This document shows positions 25,204 to 33,326 of a stretch of 64,000 nt of DNA, piece after piece (position 1 is the first letter of the stretch; every line of letters begins with the position of its first letter). Both the position numbers and the translations under genes were made by a program. Below the pieces are notes generated by a model. It had not been told where the DNA came from. It ran no database searches and saw only the letters and a program-made list of their open reading frames with translations. The stretch is from Dechloromonas sp. Dech2017 (GTDB lineage: Bacteria > Pseudomonadota > Gammaproteobacteria > Burkholderiales > Rhodocyclaceae), in contig SSXW01000001.1 in the NCBI GenBank assembly GCA_009469585.1, forward strand, positions 62,001 to 126,000. The letters run 5' to 3'.

Positions 25204-25793
25204 GCGAGCGTCCCGGCCGCCGCCCCTGGCTGCGCCTGCTCGGCGTCGGCCTGTTCATCGGCCTGCTTTTCGCCGTTTTCGAGATTTCCGGGCTGCGCGG
25301 CCATCTCAGCCTGGCCTACCTGCACCAGCAGATCGAAGCCAACCGCCTGGCCGGCCTGCTGCTCTTCGTGCTGTTGTTCTCGCTCGGCAACCTGATCCAG
25401 GTGCCCGGCTGGGTCTTCCTGGCAGCCGCCGTGCTCGCCCTCGGCAAGCTGTGGGGCGGCCTCGCCACCTACGTCGCGGCCTGCCTGTCCTGCGTATTCA
25501 CCTTCCTGCTCATCCGCCTGCTCGGCGGCAATGCCCTGCGCGAACTCGATCATCCGCTGGCCGTCCGCCTGCTGGCCCGTCTCGACCGCCAGCCGGTACG
25601 CGCCGTCGCCGTGCTGCGCATCCTTTTCCAGACGCTGCCGGCGCTCAATTATTCGCTGGCCCTGTCCGGCGTCCGTTTCCGGAACTATCTGGCTGGAACG
25701 CTGATCGGACTGCCTGTGCCGATCGCCGTCTATTGCCTGGTTTTCGACAGCCTCGCCCACTACCTGCTGCCGGCCAGCTACCTGGCCGGCTGA
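25200..25793 (+). CDS. TVP38/TMEM64 (DedA/VTT-domain) family membrane protein
   Basis: A 197-residue protein with about five membrane segments. It shows the VTT-domain pattern: GNLIQVPGWVFLAAAVLALGK (re-entrant loop), then the CVFTFLLIRLLGGNAL helix and a conserved RILFQTLPALNYSLALSGVRF loop. Bacterial relatives belong to the DedA superfamily, linked to lipid scrambling/flipping and membrane homeostasis. The start codon overlaps the ybbA stop (ATGA), so translational coupling is expected. Confidence 0.85.
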   Translation: MSERPGRRPWLRLLGVGLFIGLLFAVFEISGLRGHLSLAYLHQQIEANRLAGLLLFVLLFSLGNLIQVPGWVFLAAAVLALGKLWGGLATYVAACLSCVFTFLLIRLLGGNALRELDHPLAVRLLARLDRQPVRAVAVLRILFQTLPALNYSLALSGVRFRNYLAGTLIGLPVPIAVYCLVFDSLAHYLLPASYLAG

Positions 25794-25819
25794 ATGGGCA
25801 GGTTACATGTAAGAAATGC

Positions 25820-25860
25820 CGGGGTGGCCCCGACCAAGGTGCAGGAGCCGGAAAGGCTCC
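25820..25860 (+). other. Two tandem hairpins upstream of msrB
   Basis: CGGGG/CCCCG with a TGG loop (25820-25832) and GGAGCC/GGCTCC with a five-base loop (25844-25860) stand in the 88-base gap before msrB; neither has a T-tract. They may stabilise or fold the msrBA leader. Confidence 0.35.
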
Positions 25861-25881
25861 GCGAACAACGAGGAGCAAGCA

Positions 25882-26382
25882 ATGAATCGTCGTACCTGGA
25901 TTTTCGGCGTCTCCGGCGCCCTGGCCGCCAGCGTCCTGCCCTTCGGCAGGGTCGGGGCGGCCGACAAGTTCCCGCTGGTCAAGCCGCGGGACGAATGGAA
26001 GAAGCTGGTTTCGCCAGCCGCCTACACGGTGCTCTTCGAGGAGGGCACGGAACGCGCCGGGAGCAGCCCGCTGAACAACGAGAAGCGGCCCGGAACGTAT
26101 ATCTGCGCCGCCTGCAACCAGCCGCTGTTCGACAGCGCCCACAAGTACGACAGCGGCACCGGCTGGCCGAGTTTCTGGCAGCCGCTGGCCGGGGCGCTCG
26201 GCACCTCGACCGATTTCAAGCTGATCTACCCGCGCACCGAGTATCACTGCTCGCGCTGCGGCGGCCATCAGGGCCATGTCTTCGACGATGGTCCTAAGCC
26301 GACCGGCAAGCGCTACTGCAATAACGGCGTGGCCCTGCACTTCGTCGAGCGGGGCGCCGCCCTGCCAGCCTTGAGGACCTGA
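25882..26382 (+). CDS. msrB: Exported peptide-methionine (R)-S-oxide reductase
   Basis: A 166-residue MsrB. The N-terminus MNRRTWIFGVSGALAASVLP is a signal sequence with a twin-arginine-like start. The mature domain has the structural zinc cysteines (C75/C78 in CAAC, C123/C126 in CSRC), the SGTGWPSF substrate loop, GHVFDDGP and the catalytic Cys146 (RYCNNGVALHF, where RYCINSxxL is usual). The ATG at 25882 has AGGAG seven bases upstream. It is followed four bases later by msrA, giving an extracytoplasmic repair pair for oxidised methionine. Confidence 0.93.
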   Translation: MNRRTWIFGVSGALAASVLPFGRVGAADKFPLVKPRDEWKKLVSPAAYTVLFEEGTERAGSSPLNNEKRPGTYICAACNQPLFDSAHKYDSGTGWPSFWQPLAGALGTSTDFKLIYPRTEYHCSRCGGHQGHVFDDGPKPTGKRYCNNGVALHFVERGAALPALRT

Positions 26383-26386
26383 GGCC

Positions 26387-27028
26387 ATGAGAAAAACTGA
26401 TTCATTGAAGCTGGGCGCTTTGATCGGCCTGATGGTGGCGGGGGCGATGACGATGCCCACCCGGATCGAGGCGGAGCCGATGGCCAAGCCGGCCGCTTAT
26501 CCGCCGGGAACGGCGACGGCGATCTTCGCCGGCGGCTGCTTCTGGTGCAGCGAGGCCGATTTTGAAAAACTGCCCGGCGTGCTCGAGGTCGAGTCGGGCT
26601 ATACCGGCGGGCGCACCGAGCGCCCCAGCTACGAGGCAGTCAGCGCCGGCAGCACCGGCCACACCGAGGCGGTTCGCGTCATCTACGACCCGTCGAAGGT
26701 GAGCTACCGGCAACTGGTCGAATACCACTGGCGGCATATCGACCCGACGGTCAAGGACCGCCAGTTCTGCGACGTCGGCTCGCAGTACCGCAGCGGCATC
26801 TACTGGCAGACCGAGGAAGAGCGCCAGATCGTCGAGGCCAGCCTCAAGGCGCTGCGCGACAGTGGCCGCTTCAAGACCATCTACACCGAAGTGGCGCCAG
26901 CCTCGCCGTTCTGGCTGGCCGAGGCCTATCACCAGGATTACTACAAGAAAAATCCGCTGCGCTATGGCTACTACCGTTCGGCCTGCGGCCGTGATCTGCG
27001 CGTCGAATCGCTGTGGGGCAAGAAGTGA
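26387..27028 (+). CDS. msrA: Exported peptide-methionine (S)-S-oxide reductase
   Basis: A 213-residue MsrA with an N-terminal hydrophobic signal (GALIGLMVAGAMTM) and the catalytic GGCFWCSEADFE motif (Cys51). Other family features are GYTGG, GHTEAVRVIYDP, FCDVGSQYRSGIYW and AEAYHQDYY. The signal and the adjacent signal-bearing MsrB indicate that both stereo-specific reductases work outside the cytoplasm; no thiol-disulfide donor gene adjoins them. It is convergent with hpnE, 34 bases away. Confidence 0.93.
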   Translation: MRKTDSLKLGALIGLMVAGAMTMPTRIEAEPMAKPAAYPPGTATAIFAGGCFWCSEADFEKLPGVLEVESGYTGGRTERPSYEAVSAGSTGHTEAVRVIYDPSKVSYRQLVEYHWRHIDPTVKDRQFCDVGSQYRSGIYWQTEEERQIVEASLKALRDSGRFKTIYTEVAPASPFWLAEAYHQDYYKKNPLRYGYYRSACGRDLRVESLWGKK

Positions 27029-27062
27029 ACCGGGATGCTGCCGGCTGGCGCGCCGCTCAGCC

Positions 27063-28307
27063 TCAGTTGCCGGCGCTTTGTCCGGCGCCTCGGGCAAGCA
27101 GCAGCCGGGCCGCCCGCCGGCCGCTGCGCACGGCGCCTTCCAGGGTCGCCGGGTAGTCGGCCCAGGTGTAGTCGCCGGCCACCGCCAGCCGGGGGTGGAT
27201 GGTCGTTTCCGGTGGGCGGGCCAGCCCTGGCCGGGCGCTGAAGGTGGCGCGTTTTTCGCGGATCACCTTGCGCCAGCTCGCCGCCTGGCCCATTTGCAGT
27301 TCGCTGGCGAGGCTGGCCGCCAGGCTCGCATCATCCAGCCTTTCCCAGTCGCCGTGGCCGCTCAGCACGCAGGCGACCAGGCCGTCGCCGCGGTCCACCG
27401 CCCATTGCCCATGCGGGCCGGGCAGCTTGAGCAGTGGGAAGGGCAATTTCGATTTTGGCGAAAATTTCAGGTAGACCGTAGCGATCGGTTCGTAGTCGAA
27501 AGGCCGGGCGATTTCCGGCCAGAGGGCGGCAACATGCTGCGGGGCGACGGCGAGAACGGCCGCGTCGTAGGTCTGGCCGTCGATGTCCACGCCACCGGGC
27601 AGCGGTTCGATGGCCGCCACCCGATGGCCGAGGACCAGCCGGGCGCCGTGCGCCGTCAGCCAGGCGGCGGCCGGGGTGGGCAGGAGTTGGGCCAGGTCGG
27701 TGCGCGGCAGCAGGAGGTCGGTGTCGGCCCGCTGCGCACTGCCCAGGCTGTCGCGCAGCACGTTGGCGAAAAGCCGGGCCGAGGCGCGCTCGGCCGGCGT
27801 GTTGAGGGCGGCCAGGCAGAGCGGTTCCCACAGGTTCCGGCGCAGGCTGCCGGTCTGGCCGGCGGTGTCGAGCCATTCGGCGACGCTGCAGTCTTCGTCG
27901 AGCACGAAGTTGCGGCGCTTGATGCCCTGCATCCACCGCGCCGTGCGCAGCTTTTCCGGCCAGCCGACGGCGCTTGCCGTGAGCAGCCCCCAGGCGACAT
28001 TGAGCGGGGCAGGCAGGCGGGGCAGGGCGAGGCGAAAGCCGCCGCGGTCCACGACCTGCAGCGGCCGGCGGTCGAAAAGGACGTCGGGATCGGCGCCGAC
28101 CTGGCGCATCAGGGCCAGGGTGTCGCGGTAGGCGCCGAGCAGGATGTGCTGGCCGTTGTCCAGCGTGTGGCCGTCGATATCGACCGAGCGGGCCCGGCCG
28201 CCGAGCACGCGGCCGGCTTCGTGGAGAGTGACGGCGGCACCGCCGGCGGTCAGTTCGACGGCGGCGGCGATACCCGCCCAGCCGCCGCCGATGACGGCCA
28301 CCCGCAT
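27063..28307 (-). CDS. hpnE: Hydroxysqualene dehydroxylase
   Basis: A 414-residue flavin-dependent oxidoreductase of the phytoene-desaturase-like family. The N-terminal dinucleotide-binding motif is VAVIGGGWAGIAAAVEL followed by LHEAGRVLGGRARS, and the C-terminal FAD motif is LAVAGDYTWADYPATLEGAVRSG. Together with hpnD and hpnC directly upstream (four-base gaps) it completes the three-step route from farnesyl diphosphate to squalene for hopanoids. It is the last gene of the operon. The hopene cyclase gene is not in the window. Confidence 0.92.
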   Translation of the reverse strand: MRVAVIGGGWAGIAAAVELTAGGAAVTLHEAGRVLGGRARSVDIDGHTLDNGQHILLGAYRDTLALMRQVGADPDVLFDRRPLQVVDRGGFRLALPRLPAPLNVAWGLLTASAVGWPEKLRTARWMQGIKRRNFVLDEDCSVAEWLDTAGQTGSLRRNLWEPLCLAALNTPAERASARLFANVLRDSLGSAQRADTDLLLPRTDLAQLLPTPAAAWLTAHGARLVLGHRVAAIEPLPGGVDIDGQTYDAAVLAVAPQHVAALWPEIARPFDYEPIATVYLKFSPKSKLPFPLLKLPGPHGQWAVDRGDGLVACVLSGHGDWERLDDASLAASLASELQMGQAASWRKVIREKRATFSARPGLARPPETTIHPRLAVAGDYTWADYPATLEGAVRSGRRAARLLLARGAGQSAGN

Positions 28308-28311
28308 GGGT

Positions 28312-29145
28312 TCAGCCCCTGATCCAGGTCTTGGCGGCCAGCCACAGCTTGCGCGTCGGCGGCAGCGAAATGCGCTGGTGCAGGACCTGGAAGTTGTCGC
28401 GGCGGATCTCGTCGAGCAGCGTGCGGTAGATCGCCGCCATGATCAGCCCCGGCCGCTGGCTCTTGCGGTCGACCGCCGGCAATTGGGCGAAGGCCTGCTC
28501 GTAGTAACGCTCGGCGCGCTCGTACTGGAACTGCATCAGCGCCGTGAAGTTGTCGGAATACTTGCCGTTGAGGATGTCGGCGGCGGGCACGTTGAACTGT
28601 TTGAGCTCGTCCATCGGGATGTAGATGCGGCCGCGCCGGGCGTCCTCGCCGATGTCGCGGATGATGTTGGTGAGCTGGAAGGCCATGCCCAGGTCGTGGG
28701 CGTATTTCTGCGTCTGGCGGTCGGTGTAGCCGAAGATCTCGGCAGCGAGCAGGCCGACGACGCTGGCTACGCGGTAGCAGTAAAGCGACAGGCCCTTGAA
28801 GTCGAGGTAGCGCGACTGGGTGAGGTCCATCTCCATGCCGTCGATGATTTCCAGCAGCTGTTCGCGGGGCAGGTTGATGCTGGCGTCCAGCCCTTTCAGC
28901 GCCTGGCCGACCGGGTGTTGCGGCTGGCCTTGGCCGACGCGGTCGATTTCCTGGCGCCACCAGACGAGCTTGGTCGAGGCGATGGCCGGGTCGTGGCATT
29001 CGTCGACGACATCGTCGACCTCGCGGCAGAAGGCGTAGAGCGCCATGATGGCTCGGCGGCGCTCGGCAGGCAGGAAGAGGAAGCTGTAGTAGAAGGAGGA
29101 GCCGCTGGCGGCGCACTTCTCCTGGCAATATTGGTCGGGATTCAT
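28312..29145 (-). CDS. hpnD: Presqualene diphosphate synthase
   Basis: A 277-residue trans-isoprenyl diphosphate synthase. The two Asp-rich substrate motifs are FCREVDDVVDE (about 40-50) and NIIRDIGEDARRGRIYIP (about 160-177). HpnD joins two farnesyl diphosphates to presqualene diphosphate. The start ATG 29145 follows the hpnC stop by four bases, and the hpnE start follows its stop by four bases. Closest alternatives would be phytoene synthase or HpnC; the operon order and the C-terminal LPPTRKLWLAAKTWI favour HpnD. Confidence 0.92.
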   Translation of the reverse strand: MNPDQYCQEKCAASGSSFYYSFLFLPAERRRAIMALYAFCREVDDVVDECHDPAIASTKLVWWRQEIDRVGQGQPQHPVGQALKGLDASINLPREQLLEIIDGMEMDLTQSRYLDFKGLSLYCYRVASVVGLLAAEIFGYTDRQTQKYAHDLGMAFQLTNIIRDIGEDARRGRIYIPMDELKQFNVPAADILNGKYSDNFTALMQFQYERAERYYEQAFAQLPAVDRKSQRPGLIMAAIYRTLLDEIRRDNFQVLHQRISLPPTRKLWLAAKTWIRG

Positions 29146-29149
29146 GGGG

Positions 29150-29959
29150 CTACATTCTAATGGAACGGCCGGCCAGAACGAGCCAGTCCCACGGGCCGAG
29201 CTTGGGCCGGCGGGTGAACACGTCGCCGCGCACCTGCCGGATGCGCTCCAGGATGCGCAGGCCGCCCTGCACGGTGAGGCGGATTTCCCAGCCGAGCCGG
29301 CCGGGCAGGGCGTGCACCAGCGGTGCGCCGCGGCGCATCAGGGCCTCGGCCCGGGCTATCTCGAAATCCATCAGCGCTGCCCAGTTGGCCGACCAGCGGC
29401 CGGCCGCGATGTCGTCCTCGGTGATCCGGAAATGCGGCAGGTCGGTGAGGGGCAGGTAAATTCGCCGTTTTTTCCAGTCGACCGCGACATCCTGCAGGAA
29501 ATTGATCAACTGCAGCGCGGTGCAGATGCAGTCCGACTGCTCCAGGTGCTCGGCCTCGGTGCGTCCGAACAGGTGCAGCACCAGCCGGCCGACCGGGTTG
29601 GCCGAGCGCCGGCAGTAGTCGACCAGCTCGGGGTAATCGGCGTAGCGCTTCTTGACCACGTCCTGGGCGAAGGCGTCGAGCAGGTCGCGGAAAAGCGGGA
29701 TGGGCAGCCGGTGGGCGGCGATGACCTGGGCCAGGTCGGCGAAAAGCGGCGTCTGCGGCGTTTCGCCGGCGGCGATCCGGTCCAGTTCGGCCTGGTAGGC
29801 GGCCAGCCCGGCCAGGCGCTGTTCGGGGCTGGCATCGCCTTCGTCGGCGATGTCGTCGGCCGTGCGGGCGAAGCGGTAGATGACTTCGATCGGTCGGCGC
29901 AAGCGCGCCGGCACCAGGAAGGAAGCGACGGGAAAATTCTCGTAATGATCGACGGGCAT
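29150..29959 (-). CDS. hpnC: Hydroxysqualene synthase
   Basis: A 269-residue member of the squalene/phytoene synthase family, with the characteristic N-terminus HYENFPVASFLVPARLR, first Asp motif RTADDIADEGD and second motif INFLQDVAVDWKKRRIYLP. It converts presqualene diphosphate to hydroxysqualene. First gene of hpnCDE, beginning 53 bases from tRNA-Leu on the opposite strand. The codons for VDWKK carry a segment resembling the dispersed motif described at 4901. Confidence 0.92.
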   Translation of the reverse strand: MPVDHYENFPVASFLVPARLRRPIEVIYRFARTADDIADEGDASPEQRLAGLAAYQAELDRIAAGETPQTPLFADLAQVIAAHRLPIPLFRDLLDAFAQDVVKKRYADYPELVDYCRRSANPVGRLVLHLFGRTEAEHLEQSDCICTALQLINFLQDVAVDWKKRRIYLPLTDLPHFRITEDDIAAGRWSANWAALMDFEIARAEALMRRGAPLVHALPGRLGWEIRLTVQGGLRILERIRQVRGDVFTRRPKLGPWDWLVLAGRSIRM

Positions 29960-30012
29960 GGCGGGTCCGGTGTGGAGGAAGTGGGGAAGTCGGTGCTAGA
30001 ATGCCGCCGCCT

Positions 30013-30097
30013 GCCCAGGTGGCGAAATTGGTAGACGCACCAGATTTAGGTTCTGGCGCCGAAAGGTGTGGGGGTTCGAGTCCCTTCCTGGGCACCA
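30013..30097 (+). tRNA. tRNA-Leu (anticodon UAG)
   Basis: An 85-base cloverleaf with encoded CCA: acceptor GCCCAGG/CCTGGGC, anticodon stem CCAGA/TCTGG around loop TTTAGGT, a long variable arm (class II) and T-loop TTCGAGT. A TAGAAT -10 element lies at 29997-30002. Confidence 0.97.
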
Positions 30098-30131
30098 AGT
30101 CATTGTTTTCACAGTTTTATGTTGTCCATTG

Positions 30132-30153
30132 AACCCGCTCCGGCGGGTTTTTT
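30132..30153 (+). terminator. Rho-independent terminator after tRNA-Leu
   Basis: Stem AACCCGC/GCGGGTT with loop TCCG followed by T's. It also lies just beyond the hipA stop on the other strand and could serve both. Confidence 0.88.
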
Positions 30154-30162
30154 GTTGTCTGC

Positions 30163-31446
30163 TCAAAAGGCTTGGAAGAGCCCGGCGATGCGCCGCATTT
30201 CAGCTTCGCCGACTTTGGCCCGGGCGGCGAACTCCGGCCAGCGGGCGACCGCCTCGGCGACTTCGGCGATCAGCCGCGGCGCGCTGCCGATGCCGAAGCG
30301 GTCGGCGACGGTCAGGCAGTCGGCCCGGCCGATGCCGCTGAACTTGCCGTTGACGCTCATCAGGTGCTGGTAGGTCCATTCCCCCTGCGGGTTGTAGGCG
30401 TGGGTCACGTCGTAGGCCGGCGCCAGTTGCCAGCCGCCGCCCTCGGGCAGGATGAAGGAAAAATTCTTGCTGTGGTCGTCGCAATTGGCCGCCATGACAT
30501 TGAGCAGCATGCGCCGGAAGGCGCTGGCCAGCGCCGCCTGGCCGAGGTCGAGCTGCTTGATGACGAGAAACAGCTGGTTGTAGTCGTGCGTCGCCTTCTG
30601 TTTGAAATCGAGGTGGGCCATGGCGCACAGCGTCTGCATGTGGTGCTTGCGGTTGCCGTCGCGGTCGAAGCGGCGAGTCATGAAATGGGCCCGGCCGTTT
30701 TCCTCGAGTAGCCGGCTGGGCATCATCTCGATGCCGGCCGCCTGCGCCATCAGGTAGTAGGCGAACTCGATCCGGCCATAATCCTGCGAGGCCCCCAGTT
30801 CACGGTCGTTCCCCATGCCGTCGAACTTGAGCAGCCAGTGCTCGAAGCCGGCATCGACATCGAACTGGCCGGCCCGGATTTCATCGGTCTGCGGGTTCCA
30901 GGCGATGGTCGCCTTGGCCCGGGCTCCGCCGGCCGAGGTGCCGACCTGGATGATCTGGGCCAGCGCCGCGCCGGCATGGCGGTCGCTGTCGATTTCGCCA
31001 TGCAGCGCCAGGCGGGCGCTATCCACCAGTTTCGACAGCTTGATGGCGGTGTGGCTGGCGACATGCGGTCCGCGCATCGGCCGGAACTCGAGGGCGCCCA
31101 TGCCGCGCCGGCCCATGTAGGCCAGCCGGTCGAGGGCGGTGATGGCCGATTTGGCGACGCCCTTGCTCGCCATCCAGGTGTCGATCAGCGCATTGCCGAA
31201 GTCGTCGGGCAGGGCGTCGGCGAGCATGGCCGGCAGGCGCTTGTAGGTCGGCTCCGGCAGGTCGGTGAAGATGAATGGCTGGCCGGTGGCGCTGAGCGGC
31301 ATGGCGAGCGGGGCGAGATCGATCCCGGCGGCGACGAATTTCGGGTCGTATTCGAAGGCGTAGTAGCCGAGCCGGGGGGCGAGGGCCACTGCGCCGACCG
31401 TTTTTCCCCAGAGGCGAACCTCGACCGCCTGCACTGCCCGGTACAC
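30163..31446 (-). CDS. hipA: HipA-family serine/threonine kinase toxin
   Basis: A 427-residue HipA-like protein. Kinase features are the ATP-loop region QVGTSAGGARAKATI, the catalytic loop AANCDDHSKNFSF and the metal-binding YDVTHAYNP, matching the Asp pair of E. coli HipA. HipA phosphorylates glutamyl-tRNA synthetase in E. coli; other family members hit other targets, so the target here is open. The start is GTG at 31444-31446, three bases after the stop of the HTH gene. It forms a two-gene toxin-antitoxin operon with hipB under a palindromic operator. Confidence 0.9.
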   Translation of the reverse strand: MYRAVQAVEVRLWGKTVGAVALAPRLGYYAFEYDPKFVAAGIDLAPLAMPLSATGQPFIFTDLPEPTYKRLPAMLADALPDDFGNALIDTWMASKGVAKSAITALDRLAYMGRRGMGALEFRPMRGPHVASHTAIKLSKLVDSARLALHGEIDSDRHAGAALAQIIQVGTSAGGARAKATIAWNPQTDEIRAGQFDVDAGFEHWLLKFDGMGNDRELGASQDYGRIEFAYYLMAQAAGIEMMPSRLLEENGRAHFMTRRFDRDGNRKHHMQTLCAMAHLDFKQKATHDYNQLFLVIKQLDLGQAALASAFRRMLLNVMAANCDDHSKNFSFILPEGGGWQLAPAYDVTHAYNPQGEWTYQHLMSVNGKFSGIGRADCLTVADRFGIGSAPRLIAEVAEAVARWPEFAARAKVGEAEMRRIAGLFQAF

Positions 31447-31449
31447 GGC

Positions 31450-31779
31450 TTATTCCCCGGCCGCCTTGCGCGGCCGCGAGGCGCGCTGGCGCGGCGGCCG
31501 CTTCTTCAGCATCTGCAGCGGGCTGATCGACACCTCGGGGGCCAGGCTTTCCAGCCAGTCGGCCCGGCCGAGGGCGCGTAGCGTCCTGATCAGGGTCTTC
31601 AGCGTCGCGCCCTTGCCGGATTCGAGGTTTTTCAGCGCGCTCAGCCCGATTCCGGCCTGTTCGGCCAGTGATTTCTGGTCGAGATTCCGGCGCAGGCGAA
31701 GATTGCGCGCCTGTTCGCCCAGGACGACTTCCCACTCCTCAGTTGTTCTGCTGGGTTCCATTAGTGGATTAATTTGCAT
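31450..31779 (-). CDS. hipB: HipB-like XRE-family antitoxin
   Basis: A 109-residue helix-turn-helix protein: LGEQARNLRLRRNLDQKSLAEQAGIGLSALKNLE..TLKTLIRTLRAL. The basic, disordered C-terminal tail (KKRPPRQRASRPRKAAGE) resembles the tail that contacts toxin or DNA in HipB proteins. ATG 31779 abuts the operator arm, which would make the leader almost absent; ATG 31761 (MEPSRTTEEW) would give about 25 untranslated bases. Neither has a clear ribosome site. Confidence 0.88.
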   Translation of the reverse strand: MQINPLMEPSRTTEEWEVVLGEQARNLRLRRNLDQKSLAEQAGIGLSALKNLESGKGATLKTLIRTLRALGRADWLESLAPEVSISPLQMLKKRPPRQRASRPRKAAGE

Positions 31780-31807
31780 CCATAGTGTTTAAATTTATAC
31801 ACTATGG
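31780..31807. promoter_or_regulatory. hipBA operator palindrome
   Basis: Perfect 9-bp inverted arms CCATAGTGT and ACACTATGG are separated by ten AT-only bases. On the minus strand the spacer and one arm hold TATAAA, a likely -10 element, so HipB bound here would block its own promoter. Confidence 0.8.
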
Positions 31808-31864
31808 TTTTAATTAAGTCCATTATTTGCGTTGACCGTAGGGGTCTGCTCGGCTTGGGTTTTT

Positions 31865-32866
31865 TCAAGCTTCGAGCGGCCTGGCCAGCACTTCCCTGAA
31901 AAACTGCCCGGCCGGCATGCGGAAGCCGGCGGCATTCGGGTGGCCGCCGCCGCCATAGCGCGTGGCAACGACGGCGAGATCGAGGGTGCGGCCTTTCGAG
32001 CGGAGCGATGCCTTGATCTGGCCGTCGCCGGCGTACTGCCAGATCAGGCCGAAGCTGCCGCTCTGTTCAGCGAGGATGTTGCCCAGTTCCGAGGCGAAAA
32101 GCAGGTTGGCGTTGATCGCCGTGCCGGGGATGCTGAGCCAGGCGAGGTTGTCGTCGGTGACGATGTTCTGGCCATGGCGCAAGGCCTGCAGGGCATCGAC
32201 CGGTTCGCCGCGCAGGCGGGCCGGGGTGCGCAGGTGTGAGCCGGCCAGGCGTTCCACCTCGCGCTGGAAAAAACCTTCGATGGCCTTGCCCTGGGTCATC
32301 GCCTCCCGGTAGCCGGGAGCGCTCTCGTCCGGCGTCTCGGCCATCGCGCGCTGCCAGGCAGCCATGTCGAAAGGCTGTTGGCGTAGCCAGCGGCAGAAGG
32401 CGCGGGTGCCGGGCAGCGCGAAACGCCACAGGTCCTGGTCCTCGATGTGCCGGATCAGCAAGGGGGCGGGCCGGTCCCGGTGGAAGAACTCCCAACTCAG
32501 CCGGGCGCCCGACTTGTTCAGGTCGAAAATGACCTGCAGTGGCCGGTCGGCGGCCTGGTAGGCCAGCCGGCCGAGGGCGTCGGGCTGCGTCTTGCCGGCC
32601 CAGGCGTCGAGCGCCGAAGCGTGGTGGTCGATCTGGATCACCGAGCCGGCGATGCTCGCCAGTTCTTCCAGCACGGCGGGCGGGAAGGAAAAGTCCAGGA
32701 TGTAGACAGCCTGCCCGGCCAGTTCCGCCATGTTCCATGGCGCGCCGTGATGCATCGGGACATAGTTCGCCGTCTTGCCGAGGGCGAGCCAGGCGGCGTA
32801 GGCCGCGCCGAATCCGTCCAGGCAGTCGGCGTGATAGATGACGGTGGCCGGCGTCGGCTGGGGCAT
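31865..32866 (-). CDS. DHH-superfamily phosphoesterase
   Basis: A 333-residue protein with an N-terminal DHH domain (HADCLDGFGAAYAAW, ILDFSFP, IQIDHHASA) and a C-terminal DHHA1-like motif GGGGHPNAAGF. DHH enzymes are Mn-dependent nucleases or nucleotide phosphatases (RecJ, NrnA, GdpP types). This stand-alone, sensor-free form is closest in look to oligonucleotide/cyclic-nucleotide hydrolases, but the substrate is unknown. It is last in a minus-strand operon, two bases after slyX. Confidence 0.85.
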   Translation of the reverse strand: MPQPTPATVIYHADCLDGFGAAYAAWLALGKTANYVPMHHGAPWNMAELAGQAVYILDFSFPPAVLEELASIAGSVIQIDHHASALDAWAGKTQPDALGRLAYQAADRPLQVIFDLNKSGARLSWEFFHRDRPAPLLIRHIEDQDLWRFALPGTRAFCRWLRQQPFDMAAWQRAMAETPDESAPGYREAMTQGKAIEGFFQREVERLAGSHLRTPARLRGEPVDALQALRHGQNIVTDDNLAWLSIPGTAINANLLFASELGNILAEQSGSFGLIWQYAGDGQIKASLRSKGRTLDLAVVATRYGGGGHPNAAGFRMPAGQFFREVLARPLEA

Positions 32867-32868
32867 GG

Positions 32869-33069
32869 TCAGTAGTGGGGAGGCAATTCGTCGCGCAGGC
32901 TGAGCGGTTCGTGCGGCTGCAGGGTGCGGACCTGCTCGCGCAGGCCGCGCAGTTCCTGGACCAGCAGGTCAATCTGCTGCTGCTGCCGGTAGACCAGGCG
33001 GTTGAGTTCATCGACCAGGTCTTCGGTATAGCTGATCTTGATTTCGAGTTCGGTGATACGGGATTCCAC
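32869..33069 (-). CDS. slyX: SlyX family protein
   Basis: A 66-residue coiled-coil protein (MESRITELEIKISYTEDLVD..LVYRQQQQIDLL..LREQVRTL) with a C-terminal PPHY, matching SlyX in size and ending. Start is GTG at 33067-33069 with AAGGAA nine bases upstream, overlapping the stop of the small membrane gene before it. SlyX has no established biochemical function. Confidence 0.92.
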   Translation of the reverse strand: MESRITELEIKISYTEDLVDELNRLVYRQQQQIDLLVQELRGLREQVRTLQPHEPLSLRDELPPHY

Positions 33070-33077
33070 GGGCTTCC

Positions 33078-33215
33078 TTACTTTTCATTGCGCCAGTCGC
33101 GCAGGGTTTCCCTGGGCGGCGGCGGGGCGATGTCGTTGCGCGGTCTGATCAGCGGCAAGGCGCCGCCGATCACGACAATCAGGCATATGCCGAGAATGAT
33201 CCAGCCTTCGTTCAT
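33078..33215 (-). CDS. 45-residue membrane protein, first gene of the slyX operon
   Basis: A short reading frame from ATG 33215 to TAA 33078. It has a strong AAGGAG ribosome site and encodes one hydrophobic helix (GWIILGICLIVVIGGALPL), then a proline-rich charged tail ending in RETLRDWRNEK. The slyX GTG lies eight bases after its stop, with the slyX ribosome site overlapping that stop, which supports real translation. Nothing in the sequence shows its function; a small single-pass inner-membrane protein is all that can be said. Confidence 0.75.
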   Translation of the reverse strand: MNEGWIILGICLIVVIGGALPLIRPRNDIAPPPPRETLRDWRNEK

Positions 33216-33286
33216 GTAACGCTCCTTGCTTGAGCCGGCAGTTTACTTCGCCCGGCGCCGGACTGCGAAAAAAACGCGAAGGGCTG

Positions 33287-33314
33287 TTGACACAGTCTTT
33301 TCCGTCCGTATAAT
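33287..33314 (+). promoter_or_regulatory. Consensus sigma-70 promoter of tRNA-Val
   Basis: Perfect TTGACA (33287-33292) and TATAAT (33309-33314) with a 16-bp spacer, 12 bases before the tRNA. This is the strongest promoter match in the window. Confidence 0.92.
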
Positions 33315-33326
33315 GCGGCCTTCTTC

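Noticed and set aside
30163-31864. hipBA next to tRNA-Leu as a possible integrated island
   Set aside because: No integrase, no duplicated tRNA end and no clear composition change; the pair alone does not show an integration event.
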